A model generated the notes under the pieces. That model saw only the letters and a program-made list of their open reading frames with translations. It was not told the DNA's origin and ran no database searches. DNA of 64,000 bases from Desulfoferrobacter suflitae (GTDB lineage Bacteria > Desulfobacterota > Syntrophobacteria > Syntrophobacterales > Syntrophobacteraceae): contig NZ_JAIBKA010000003.1 of the NCBI RefSeq assembly GCF_022603395.1, positions 124,001-188,000 of the forward strand. The letters run 5' to 3'. Positions 54,485 through 62,948 of the stretch are shown piece after piece. Position 1 is the first letter of the stretch. Each line of letters starts with the position of its first letter. A program made the translations under genes and the position numbers.

Positions 54485-55602
54485 CGCGTGTTCTGAATCA
54501 GTGCCTGAATTGCTGCCGCCTGCATTCCGATACTGGCGCACAGTTTAAACTGAACGAGGGCCCGGTGAAGATTATGTTCGCTGTGGTTGACTTTGAAGTA
54601 CACGTTGCCCTCCAGGTAGTCGGTAAGAAATCTTAAACCGAGCTCAAAGGCAATGATGCGCGTTGCATGGTAAATGTATGGGTAGTCGCTGGCGGCAAGG
54701 AATTTGTCTGCCATTGAAAAATACCCTTGCAGGATGGCACGGCAGAACTCCAGGTCGAAGTAGACCTTTTCCCACTGTTCGGTCTCTTCTCCCAGAGGGT
54801 TGCAGCAGGAGCGCAGACAGTCACCGATGTCGTACTGGATCAGGCCGGGTTTGACCGTATCCAGATCCACCATGCCGACGGCTTGTCCGGAGTCGCTGTC
54901 GATCATCACATTGTTGACCTTGGGGTCACCGTGAATCGGGCGCAACTGGAGTTTACCCTCGGCCCTGGCTTGCTCGAGGACATGTGCCGCACCCCTCTGC
55001 CGGCGCACGAATTGTGAACAATAATCAACTTCCCGGGATTCCCGAGGTGGCTTTTCCCGCCGGACGTCGTCGTAGTGCTGCAGGTAGCGGGGTGTGATGT
55101 GAAAGCCCGGCAGCGTGTCCGCAAGCTTGTCCAGGGGCAGGTCGTGCACCATGTGGTGGAAGGTACCGAGGGCCCGGCCTACTTCGCGTGCGTGTCGTTC
55201 ATGCTGCACGGTATCGAAAGCGAGTGCGCCGCCGATGAAGCTGAGCGCACGCCAGAACGAACCGTCCTCGGCAACCAACAGATCCTGGCCGTGGCGAGTG
55301 CGCAGAACGCGGGGCAGTTGCCAGCAGCCTCCTGCTTCAAGTGGCGCAGCGGCCATCCTTCGCTCAACGTGCTCGGTAACGCAGCGCATATTTTGCATGA
55401 CCAGTTCGGGTCGGTGGAATACGCGGGTGTTGATGCGCTGCAGGATGAAGTGATCGTCGTGAGGCGCATCGACAGTCACGAGGTAGGTATCATTGACGTT
55501 TCCGTTGCCAAGCTCCTGGATGCTCTCGATAAGTTTTCCGCCTGGTTGAAAATGCTCTGCAATAACGATCAATGAATTCAAGAGCTGCATCTTCAGGTTC
55601 AC
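54481..55602 (-). CDS. aminoglycoside-phosphotransferase-fold small-molecule kinase
   Basis: 373 residues. The kinase fold shows NGNVNDTYLVT at the nucleotide loop, FILQRIN with the ATP-binding strand, the catalytic loop IHGDPKVNNVMID near residue 224 and the metal-binding DLDTVKPG after it. The nearest families are N-acetylhexosamine/choline-type kinases. It probably phosphorylates a small sugar or amine in the cytoplasm. Translationally coupled to the DOMON-like gene. It is unlikely to be a drug-resistance gene in this setting. Confidence 0.8.
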   Translation of the reverse strand: MNLKMQLLNSLIVIAEHFQPGGKLIESIQELGNGNVNDTYLVTVDAPHDDHFILQRINTRVFHRPELVMQNMRCVTEHVERRMAAAPLEAGGCWQLPRVLRTRHGQDLLVAEDGSFWRALSFIGGALAFDTVQHERHAREVGRALGTFHHMVHDLPLDKLADTLPGFHITPRYLQHYDDVRREKPPRESREVDYCSQFVRRQRGAAHVLEQARAEGKLQLRPIHGDPKVNNVMIDSDSGQAVGMVDLDTVKPGLIQYDIGDCLRSCCNPLGEETEQWEKVYFDLEFCRAILQGYFSMADKFLAASDYPYIYHATRIIAFELGLRFLTDYLEGNVYFKVNHSEHNLHRALVQFKLCASIGMQAAAIQALIQNTR

Positions 55603-55660
55603 CGATCAAATTTCGTAACTCGCAACCAAATTAAAAGCCTCTGCGGGAAGGATAGGCCGC

Positions 55661-57472
55661 TCAGTAATCAAAGGTGCGTACCACAAAAGCTGCCATTTCC
55701 GCCCGGGTAACCGAACCTTCCGGGCAATACTTGAGCGGGTACGCCGAACAACCGGTGGTGACCTTTTCCTGATATATTTCGTCGATCCAGGGGCTCGCCC
55801 AATAATCTGCCGGCACGTCGGTGAAAATGTCCATCGGTGCGGGCGGTTGATAGCCGCCCCCATATTTTGCCCGCAGCAACAGGACCGCCATTTCCGCCCG
55901 CGATACGGGGCTGAGTGGGCAGTACAGGAGGGGAGCGCTATTGCAACCCTGAGTGATGCCGTCCCAGTAGGATTGCTCTATCCATCCGCAGGCCCAGAAG
56001 CTTGTCGGTACGTCTTCGAATATTCCTTTGGGTTCGGGCGGTTGATAGCTGCCGGTATATTTGGCACGCAGCAGAAAAACCGCCATTTCCGCCCTGGTTA
56101 CAAGATCTTCCGGACAGTAACGATCGTTGCCGCAGCCCTGGGTGATTCCCGCCTGATATAATTTTTCTATGGAGTCATAGGCCCAGTAGGAAGGGGGGAC
56201 ATCCACGAAAGTGCCCCCGGGATGCCATTGCATCCATTCGGTGATGTTGTGCTGATTAGCGGCAACCAACCGTGTACCGCCATTGACGTTGATTTCGCCG
56301 AAGGTATGGATGGCCACCACCCGGCGGCTGTCAAGATAAACCGGGCCTCCGCTGTTGCCGCCGGAGGTGTCCGCCGTATAGCGAATGATGCGATCGCTGA
56401 TATCATACACACTGCTGGAAGATCGCCACATGGTCTGGCTGTTGAATTCGCTTTGAACCTGAAGAGGGTATCCGACCACATTGATCCAGTTGGGGGTGGC
56501 GTCGAACTGTACCGGCATGAAGGTCGATATGGAGCTGAACGGTTTATCAAACATGACCGCCCCGTAGTCGTAGGCAAACCCGCCACCTGCCAGATACGCG
56601 TTGTTGGTGTGCAATTCCGCGGCATACGTCTGCCCGTAGGGTCGGTACACGGTACCTCCCGGATACGCCTGGTACTGGCCCGGGGCCAGCAGAAAATCAT
56701 AGCTCCAGCTGAAAAGGCCGGCATCGTAGACGTTGTGTCCGGCGGTGAGGGCCACGTAGGGGGACACCAGAAACGCCGTCCCTCGATACCTCAAACCCAG
56801 GTTGGAAAAGCTGACATAGCACACGGTGTTAAACGGATAGATCTGGGTGTTGTCAACCCGCATGCGCTCGTCGGAATTGACCGTGTTTTCAAGGCTCAGG
56901 AGCTCAACGGCGGAGCGCTCAGCGGTTTTTTTTTGAGGCCCGGGAGTTGCCTCCAGTTTGTGAAAGACGTCCGCTTCCGGTTGCAACGGCGGATTGACCC
57001 TCTCGTCCGAAACTGGAGGAGTTACCGCAGGAAGGTTTAAACTGGGGTCGGAGGGAGGCAGAGTGATCATCCGGTCGGGATCCGCAACAGTTTCTTTCCA
57101 TGTCTCGGAAGCGCTCAACAGAATCTGCGCGTCCTGTCTTGACAGAGGGCCGAGCCGCGGCTGAACGACCACAATACAAACTCCAGCCCCACCGTTGGCC
57201 GCCACAACATCGTATTCGTGCCAGCGGTAAAATTTTTTCTCGATGTACTGGACCACGACACGATCGGGTCTCAACCGGCTTATGCCGTCCGGGCATTCGG
57301 TGAGGGAAAGATGCTCAAGCGGTATCAATTTCCCGGCTACCGCAGCGGCGAGCTCCTGCAAAGCACTGTTCTGAGCCTGCAAGGAAGCGCCTGCCAGGCA
57401 ACTGAGGAGCACCAGGAGGATGGCCAGTGACACACGAGCTACAAACGACGATTTTCTCGATTGAATTGCCAT
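55661..57472 (-). CDS. exported trypsin-like serine protease with three SLH domains
   Basis: 603 residues. A signal peptide (FVARVSLAILLVLLSCLAG) is followed by a proline-rich spacer and a glutamyl-endopeptidase/trypsin-like domain, with His in LTAGHNV near residue 243, Asp in YDYGAVMFD near 300 and Ser in TSGGNSGGPV near 372. From about 430 to the end lie three S-layer homology repeats, each with a paired-cysteine loop before RAEMA (CGNDRYCPE, CNSAPLLYCP, CSAYPLKYCP). SLH repeats anchor proteins to the cell surface. ATG 57472 follows AGGAGCC; a longer start upstream adds an unlikely leader. Confidence 0.9.
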   Translation of the reverse strand: MAIQSRKSSFVARVSLAILLVLLSCLAGASLQAQNSALQELAAAVAGKLIPLEHLSLTECPDGISRLRPDRVVVQYIEKKFYRWHEYDVVAANGGAGVCIVVVQPRLGPLSRQDAQILLSASETWKETVADPDRMITLPPSDPSLNLPAVTPPVSDERVNPPLQPEADVFHKLEATPGPQKKTAERSAVELLSLENTVNSDERMRVDNTQIYPFNTVCYVSFSNLGLRYRGTAFLVSPYVALTAGHNVYDAGLFSWSYDFLLAPGQYQAYPGGTVYRPYGQTYAAELHTNNAYLAGGGFAYDYGAVMFDKPFSSISTFMPVQFDATPNWINVVGYPLQVQSEFNSQTMWRSSSSVYDISDRIIRYTADTSGGNSGGPVYLDSRRVVAIHTFGEINVNGGTRLVAANQHNITEWMQWHPGGTFVDVPPSYWAYDSIEKLYQAGITQGCGNDRYCPEDLVTRAEMAVFLLRAKYTGSYQPPEPKGIFEDVPTSFWACGWIEQSYWDGITQGCNSAPLLYCPLSPVSRAEMAVLLLRAKYGGGYQPPAPMDIFTDVPADYWASPWIDEIYQEKVTTGCSAYPLKYCPEGSVTRAEMAAFVVRTFDY

Positions 57473-57727
57473 GATGGCTCCTGAAGGCCATGTCGTAAAG
57501 TGTAAGGGTTCGCTTTCATTGCGCAGTCTATCGGCGAAAACAGGGGATTTATAACAAATGAGAACAAGAATGAGAATCACAATCGTACCCGCTGTTGGTT
57601 ACGTTTGCCCCTTGTCGATGCGTCGATTTATATCTATATGGTACGCTCCGACCGTTTCGGAGGAAATTGAGGCGCGCTCTCGGACTGAACGAAAATAACC
57701 GCCAGGCATAAGGAAAAAGAAATAAAA

Positions 57728-58624
57728 ATGAGTGCAGTAAGGCTGTACAAGCCTTTTGAGAGAATGTTCAAGGGTTTTTCCATCCGTTCCATATTAGTTA
57801 ACTGCGGGTTGATCATTGCCGGTTCCATCATATTTGTGACCGGAATGAATTCCGTGCTGGTACCTCAGAAGCTCCTGAGTGGTGGCTTGGTCGGTATATC
57901 GCTCATTGTGCACTACTTGATCCCGTCCCTTGACGTTGGACTGGTCTATTTTGTTTCCAATATTCCTCTGCTCCTGCTCGGATGGTTGCACGTAAGTCGC
58001 AGGTTCATGTTGTACACCATCTTTGGAATGGCCTTTTTCTCTCTGGTGGCGAATCTGATCCGGCCTCCCGCAGTGGATATTCAGGATCCCATGCTGGCGG
58101 CGCTGTTTGCGGGAGTCATCTGCGGGGTCGGCGGGGGCGTCATCCTCCGCTCTCTGGGCTCCGCAGGAGGTTTGGATATTCTTGCGGTATACACGAATAA
58201 ACGATGGGGCCTGCGCCCCGGGATCGTCATTATGGCCAGCAATGCTCTGGTGCTGCTTGCCGGAGCTCTCTATTTCAATATCGAGCTCGCTCTCCACTCG
58301 TTGATTTTTGTGTACACCAGCAGCCGGGTGATCGATGTGATACTGACCGGATTCAACCGGCGCAAGGCTCTACTCATCGTGTCCAAGGAATCTCACAAAA
58401 TTGCCGACGACATCCTGTTCCGGATCAACCGTGGGGTCACTTACCTGAAGGGGAAAGGTGGATACACGGGCGAAGACAGTGATGTCATTTTTACCGTCAC
58501 CACGTTGACAGAGCTGCCGAGGATGAAAGATATCGTCTATGGTATCGATCCCGAGGCGTTCATGGTCGTCAACGACACCCTGGAAGTTCTCGGCAAGCGC
58601 CACGGAACCAGGAGGGTCTATTAG
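57728..58624 (+). CDS. YitT-family membrane protein (DUF2179)
   Basis: 298 residues. Five to six transmembrane helices in the first 200 residues (GLIIAGSIIFVTGMNSVLVP, then VYFVSNIPLLLLGWL and AGVICGVGGGVILRSLGSAGG) and a cytoplasmic DUF2179 domain at the C-terminus (ALLIVSKESHKIADDIL, then a DPEAFMVVNDTLEVLG ending). Members are linked to membrane transport, but the substrate is not known. It converges on mvhA across two hairpins. Confidence 0.88.
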   Translation: MSAVRLYKPFERMFKGFSIRSILVNCGLIIAGSIIFVTGMNSVLVPQKLLSGGLVGISLIVHYLIPSLDVGLVYFVSNIPLLLLGWLHVSRRFMLYTIFGMAFFSLVANLIRPPAVDIQDPMLAALFAGVICGVGGGVILRSLGSAGGLDILAVYTNKRWGLRPGIVIMASNALVLLAGALYFNIELALHSLIFVYTSSRVIDVILTGFNRRKALLIVSKESHKIADDILFRINRGVTYLKGKGGYTGEDSDVIFTVTTLTELPRMKDIVYGIDPEAFMVVNDTLEVLGKRHGTRRVY

Positions 58625-58692
58625 CCCGGCAATACCGTCTTGTGTGCTGCCGGCGGCAGGCCGGGAGGTCCTCGGCAAGTTGACGCGGCACG

Positions 58693-58754
58693 CTTCTCAG
58701 CCATGGCCGAGAAGGCAGGAATCCTGACATCACGAGCTTCCATGGATTCCTGCC
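58693..58754. terminator. two hairpins between yitT-family gene and mvhA
   Basis: First: CTTCTC (58693-58698) with GAGAAG (58709-58714), containing GCCATGGC. Second: a perfect 11-bp inverted repeat, GGCAGGAATCC (58714-58724) with GGATTCCTGCC (58744-58754), loop of 19, followed by GTTTTC. They lie between convergent genes and probably terminate both transcripts. Confidence 0.5.
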
Positions 58755-58815
58755 GTTTTCTGGAGTTGCTGCCTCGGAATGAGGGGTTCGACGCATGCTC
58801 GCACAGTTCCCCGGG

Positions 58816-60258
58816 CTACGACCAGCTCCTGATGACTCGGCCGCCGGAATCTTTGATTTCGATGGAAATTGCATGATCGCCGTCCAGGCGATGAGTGGCG
58901 CAGGAAATTCACGGGTCGTAGGCACGTACCGCCATCTCGATTCGGTTGAGAGTGCCCTCGCTGATCTCTCCGTTCTTGATGAGAGATCGGGCGGCCTGGT
59001 TGACGCTCATGTTGATGGGCCCAAGATTGTGGGTGGTCCCCACAATCATGTTGGCGCGGGTGATGAGGCCGTTTTCATCCGTCGCATAGTCGTGGATGAG
59101 GGTGCCGCGCGGCGCCTCGAGGCAACCGACTCCACGGCCGGCTTTGGGCTCGACCTTGGCGCGAATGTTGGTGTCGGTAATTTCCGGGTCCTCGAGCAGT
59201 TCGATGGCGTGCTCACAGGCATACACTTCCTCGATCAGCCGCGCCCAGTGATAGAGCAGGGTCGCCTGGGCGGGTCTGCCGAATTTTTCCCGGAATTCCT
59301 CCAGCTCCGCCTGCGCGCGCGGGGTCGCCATTTTGTCCGCCACATTCACCCGGGCCAGGCAGTTGGAGCGATAAATGCCTCTGGGCTCGGCCAGGTCCAG
59401 GGAAAAACCCTCGTTCCAGCAGCGCGCATAGGGCAGCTTGCCGTAGGAATAGGGTTCGACGTGCTCACCGATGTAGTCGGCATAGTCCTGTGAATCAAAT
59501 TCGATAAAGCTCATATCGGGCTTCATCAGGCGGATTTTGCCATCGTACAGATCGAGTGCGCCGTCGTCGTCGACGGTGCCGATGAAGCCGGTCTTGATCG
59601 CCCCGAGGGAAGTGATGGTGTCGAGGTACTTGGGAAATATCTCGGTTTTGGCAAAGTCGATGGTGAACAGTGCAAAGTCCAGCAGTTGATGCATCTTGGC
59701 CAGAAATTCTTTACGTTCCGCTTCCAGTAAAGGCTTGGAAAAACCGCCGACCACTCCGGCTATCGGATGAATGGCCTTGCCGGCGAACTTTTCCAGCATC
59801 ATCTTCGCCATATAGCGCATCTGCACCACTTTTCTGGCCAGCTCCGGGTTGGCCCTGGCGATGCCGATCACATTGCGCACCGCATAGTCGCTGTCCGGAC
59901 CGATGACAAAATCGGCCGCCGCCAGAAAGAAAAAGTGCAACAGCTTGTCTTCTGCATGTGAGATGGTTTGCATGAGCTCGCGCAGCTTGCGTCCGGCAGG
60001 GGGCGGCGTGACGCCGAAGCAGCGATCGACCGCCTTGTTGGAGGCCAGATGATGCTGCCAGGGGCAAATGCCGCAGATGCGATTGACGATCCGGGGTAGC
60101 TCTTCGGCCGGTTTGCCTTCCACAAATTTTTCGAAACCCCGCAGGGACATGATATGCACTTTGCTGTCCTGTACATTGCCGGCGTCGTCCAGTTGGATGG
60201 CAATGGACGCGTGCCCTTCGATGCGGGTGATGGGAGCTATGGTGATCGTTTGTGACAT
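58816..60258 (-). CDS. mvhA: [NiFeSe] hydrogenase large subunit MvhA, selenocysteine at TGA 58909-58911
   Basis: Splits or makes H2; the large subunit of the hydrogenase that feeds the Hdr complex. The proximal Ni motif RICGICPWQHH has Cys62 and Cys65. Normal reading stops after YDP at a TGA, but the frame continues ISCATHRLDGDHAIS and on to a TAG at 58816-58818. This gives 480 residues and restores the distal motif as DPUISCATH, with Sec450, Cys453 and His456. Sec at that first position is the known [NiFeSe] pattern. A SECIS-like hairpin follows 16 nt after the TGA. The 24 residues beyond His456 match the tail that a maturation protease removes. Start 3 bases after mvhG. Stopping at TGA would lose a Ni ligand pair, which argues against a true stop. 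Confidence 0.93.
58876..58892 (-). promoter_or_regulatory. bacterial SECIS hairpin of mvhA
   Basis: On the minus strand, exactly 16 nt after the TGA: ATCGCC, loop TGGAC, GGCGAT, a perfect 6-bp stem with a 5-nt loop. This is in the position and size range for SelB binding. It encodes RLDGD in frame. The same geometry appears in mvhD. Confidence 0.8.
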
Positions 60259-60261
60259 GTA

Positions 60262-61200
60262 TCAGGACTCCTTTCCTTGCCTCGCGGGCCTTAGTAGCCG
60301 ATGCGCTCCGGAAAACCTGAGAAGCGACGGGTGCTCGGGCAGTGAGCCGATTTCAATACCGTTCGATGCCAGTGCATTGAGCATATCCAGGAGTTGATTG
60401 CCATCCTGTTTGACCGGCCCGTAACAGCCGCGGCACGGAACTCGCGCCGCGATGCAGCGCGGCGTCGTCTTATCCCCGCCACAGCCCGCCCGTGTGACCG
60501 GCCCCATGCACAGAAGACCCTGTTCCAGCAGGCAGCGCATCTTATCCAAAGGCTCCTGCGGCGAGCCATAATGAGGCGCCTGCAGAAAGCGCCTGAGCTG
60601 TTTCAGCTGGCCCTTGCCCGCGCGCATCGTCGGGCAGGTGTCACAGACGCTGCGGGCGGGCAGGACCGGCGTCGTCCCTTCGAGTAGAGCCGCCAGAGCC
60701 GCATAGACATGGTCGGGATGCGGCGGGCAGCCGGGCAGGTAGATGTCCACTTTGATTTTTTCATCCAGAGCGTAGCAGGCATCGAGGCAGGCAGGCACTC
60801 CGTCGTCCGGCCAGTGATCCGGCTTATCCGTCGTTTCCGTCGAATAGTAGCGCTCGAGCACGGCGTCCGTGTGGTAGGCATTGGTCAGAGCCGGGATGCC
60901 GCCATGCGTGGCGCAGGTGCCGAGGGCAGCGATAGTCCGGCATTTGGAGCGCATCTCCTGGGCCACTTCGAGATGTTCTTCGTTGCGAATGCCGCCGCTG
61001 ATGATTCCAACGTCCGCCTCCGGTATCTCAATGTGCCGGCCGTCTCCCAACTGTCCCAGGTACTTGTGGTCGAGCAGCACCGGGATGTGCACAAACTCCG
61101 CTTTGTCGAGGATATCGAGCAGCCGCTGCCCCATGTCGACGATGGCTATTTCGCAGCCGGAACAGGAGTTGAGCCACTCTTCTGCAATTTTTGCCGTCAT
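60262..61200 (-). CDS. mvhG: hydrogenase small subunit MvhG
   Basis: 312 residues. Iron-sulfur electron-transfer subunit of the F420-non-reducing hydrogenase type: SCSGCEIAIVD at the start (proximal cluster), GTCATHGGIPAL, LPGCPPHPDHVY, and a C-terminal set of cysteines (CMGPVTRAGCGG, then CIAARVPCRGCYGP) for further clusters. It has no signal peptide, so the enzyme is cytoplasmic, as expected for the Hdr-linked type. Start ATG behind GGAGGTCG. The next gene mvhA begins within 4 bases of the stop. Confidence 0.95.
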   Translation of the reverse strand: MTAKIAEEWLNSCSGCEIAIVDMGQRLLDILDKAEFVHIPVLLDHKYLGQLGDGRHIEIPEADVGIISGGIRNEEHLEVAQEMRSKCRTIAALGTCATHGGIPALTNAYHTDAVLERYYSTETTDKPDHWPDDGVPACLDACYALDEKIKVDIYLPGCPPHPDHVYAALAALLEGTTPVLPARSVCDTCPTMRAGKGQLKQLRRFLQAPHYGSPQEPLDKMRCLLEQGLLCMGPVTRAGCGGDKTTPRCIAARVPCRGCYGPVKQDGNQLLDMLNALASNGIEIGSLPEHPSLLRFSGAHRLLRPARQGKES

Positions 61201-61220
61201 GTGACGACCTCCATTGTATG

Positions 61221-61270
61221 AGAATTCAGAATTCAGCAGTCAGAATTCAGCAGTCAGAATTCAGAATACA
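61221..61270 (-). repeat. tandem 14-bp repeat inside the hydrogenase operon
   Basis: On the plus strand CAGAATTCAGCAGT occurs at 61227-61240 and 61241-61254, and its first 10 bases again at 61255-61264, with AGAATTCAG just before. It sits in the 117-base gap between the frhB-like gene and mvhG. It carries several EcoRI-type GAATTC cores. It may be a replication-slippage or regulatory repeat. Confidence 0.8.
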
Positions 61271-61317
61271 GACCCGTCGTGGCGCGATTCGTGGGGAGCT
61301 TTCAGAACACGAAGCGC

Positions 61318-62439
61318 TCACGACTTTACCGTCACTCCCTTTTTCACCAGTGCGTCGCGGTTTCGCTCCGCTTCATCTTTCTTTCGTTCGGACCATTCCA
61401 GGATCATTTTCAAGACGTGTCTGGAATGGTGGGGATCGTCCGGGTCGCGATACTCGTCGATGACTTCTTCCTTGGCGTTGGCGTAGATGGCTCTGCCGAG
61501 CGGCGAACGGATGATCACCGTGGTCCAGCCTTGGGGCGCCCCAATGCCGCCGAACGAAATGTCGGCATATTCCCCCGAATAATCATCGCAGTAGCGACAG
61601 GCATAGCGTTTCATGAAGGCCAGCCGGTCCAGGGGAATGGTCTTGACTGTGCCATCTTGCAGGTGAATTTTGAGGTTTCTCTTGATGTTGATCTTGCGCA
61701 CATCGTCCCAGTTGAAGTTGCCGATCTCCTCGAGCTGTGCCGCCTGTTCCGGGCCGAACTCGAAGTTGCCGGAACAGAAAAGCCCGAAGTGGTAGCGGAT
61801 GGCATGGGCGGGCACCACGCCGAGTGCTTCCATTCTGCGCAGGGCCTTGATCTGGCAGGGCGTGCCCACAAACGCCACGCGATGCAGCCCAAATTTGGCC
61901 ATGGGGCCGAGCTCCAGGATGGAAGGGACATAGGTCGAATAATGATCGCTGAAATGATGCATGCCGGCAGAGGTGTCAAAGTGAAACCCGGCGGCCTCGA
62001 TGATTTCCTCCCGCGACCGGGCGAGCCACGGTTCCCGCTGAAACGGTTCGGTCTGGCGGGTGACGATAGCCCCATCGATGAACCCCAAATCGAACAGGTG
62101 AACCAGCAGTGCCGTCACCACGCCGCCGTCTGTAGCCACTTCACGGATGTTCGCTGCGCGTGCTCGCGCCACCCTGGTTTCCAGAACTCTACCGATCGGT
62201 TCACTCCAGGAGGCGACTTTTTTCTGTTCTTCATCAAGCTCATGGATTTCCGGACAAATGAGGTAGCACAGGCCGCACTCGATGCACTTTTCCATGTCCT
62301 TGAAACGCGGTCTGCCGTTTTCATCCAGTTCCAGTGCGCCGTAGTTGATGGCCGTGCAAAACGTTACGCAGCCGCCGCAGTGGTGGCACAGCCCAGGTTT
62401 TTGGACTTCCTGGATCAAATTGAAAAATGTTTTGGTCAT
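61318..62439 (-). CDS. FrhB-family coenzyme F420 hydrogenase/dehydrogenase beta-type protein
   Basis: 373 residues. An N-terminal 4Fe-4S ferredoxin-like region with CHHCGGCVTFC and CIECGLCYLIC (residues about 18-65) precedes the FrhB domain: the VATDGGVVTALLVHLF start, the FVGTPCQIKALRRM motif and CRYCDDYSGEYADISFGG. FrhB proteins bind flavin and pass electrons to F420, NAD(P)H or ferredoxin. In this operon it may give the hydrogenase/Hdr complex an extra redox partner. ATG at 62439 follows GGGAGGAAAG. It lies between mvhD and mvhG. Confidence 0.85.
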   Translation of the reverse strand: MTKTFFNLIQEVQKPGLCHHCGGCVTFCTAINYGALELDENGRPRFKDMEKCIECGLCYLICPEIHELDEEQKKVASWSEPIGRVLETRVARARAANIREVATDGGVVTALLVHLFDLGFIDGAIVTRQTEPFQREPWLARSREEIIEAAGFHFDTSAGMHHFSDHYSTYVPSILELGPMAKFGLHRVAFVGTPCQIKALRRMEALGVVPAHAIRYHFGLFCSGNFEFGPEQAAQLEEIGNFNWDDVRKINIKRNLKIHLQDGTVKTIPLDRLAFMKRYACRYCDDYSGEYADISFGGIGAPQGWTTVIIRSPLGRAIYANAKEEVIDEYRDPDDPHHSRHVLKMILEWSERKKDEAERNRDALVKKGVTVKS

Positions 62440-62457
62440 CGCTTTCCTCCCGCCTGT

Positions 62458-62889
62458 CTAAGCGCTCATGGCTTTGGCCGGGCGCATGGGATTGGCACCC
62501 AGGGACCGGATCTTTTGCGTAAAATTCGTCACGACCTCGGCGAATCTTGGCGCCTCGGCGGAGGAAACCCATTGGATAGCGAAACGCTCGGAATCGATTC
62601 CGAGATTTTCCAAAACGATCTTGATGGCATCGGCGCGGGCCAGGGCTTTGTTATTACCATCCAGGTAATGACATTCACCCAGGTGTCAGCCCATCACGAT
62701 AACGCCGTCCGCCCCCTGGGTCAGCGCTTCGACCACAATGTCCGGGTGCACCATGCCGGAGCACATCACCCGGATGGGGCGCATATTGGGAGGATACTGC
62801 AGCCGTGAGACGCCGGCCAGGTCGCCGCCGGCATAGGCGCACCAGTTGCACAAGAAGCCTACGATGACAGGTTCGAAGTTGTCAGACAT
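62458..62889 (-). CDS. mvhD: MvhD, methyl-viologen-reducing hydrogenase delta subunit, selenocysteine at TGA 62686-62688
   Basis: [2Fe-2S] protein that links the hydrogenase to HdrA. Normal reading gives only 67 residues, ending GVIVMG at TGA. In family members this position holds the conserved cysteine of GC-H-x-G-x-CHY. Reading through gives U-H-L-G-E-C-H-Y-L-D-G-N and continues to TAG at 62458-62460, in total 143 residues, the proper MvhD length. Ligands are then Cys14, Cys17, Cys43, Sec68 and Cys73. A 6-bp SECIS-like stem with a TGGAT loop lies exactly 16 nt after the TGA. Start ATG behind GAGGAGAG. The 18-nt gap to the frhB-like gene indicates one operon. Confidence 0.93.
62653..62669 (-). 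promoter_or_regulatory. bacterial SECIS hairpin of mvhD
   Basis: On the minus strand, exactly 16 nt after the TGA: ATTACC, loop TGGAT, GGTAAT, a perfect 6-bp stem. An outer TGT/ACA pair can add to the stem with one mismatch. Same layout as in mvhA, and it encodes YLDGN. Confidence 0.8.
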
Positions 62890-62948
62890 CGATTGCTCTC
62901 CTCATCGTTATAAGTGTGTGATCCACAAGGTTTGTCGTGAAAGGTCCT

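Noticed and set aside
58816-58911. mvhA as a pseudogene or frameshift truncated at residue 449
   Set aside because: The frame continues without shift, restores the Ni motif exactly, and has a SECIS-like hairpin at proper distance. Recoding explains all of it better.
61279-62808. 509-codon plus-strand open frame across the frhB-like and mvhD genes
   Set aside because: It covers two convincing genes on the other strand and shows no known domain. It probably results from the codon bias of those genes.
62686-62889. mvhD as a complete 67-residue protein
   Set aside because: The MvhD family is about 140 residues with five ligands. The TGA falls on a ligand, and the coding sequence continues for 75 codons with family motifs.
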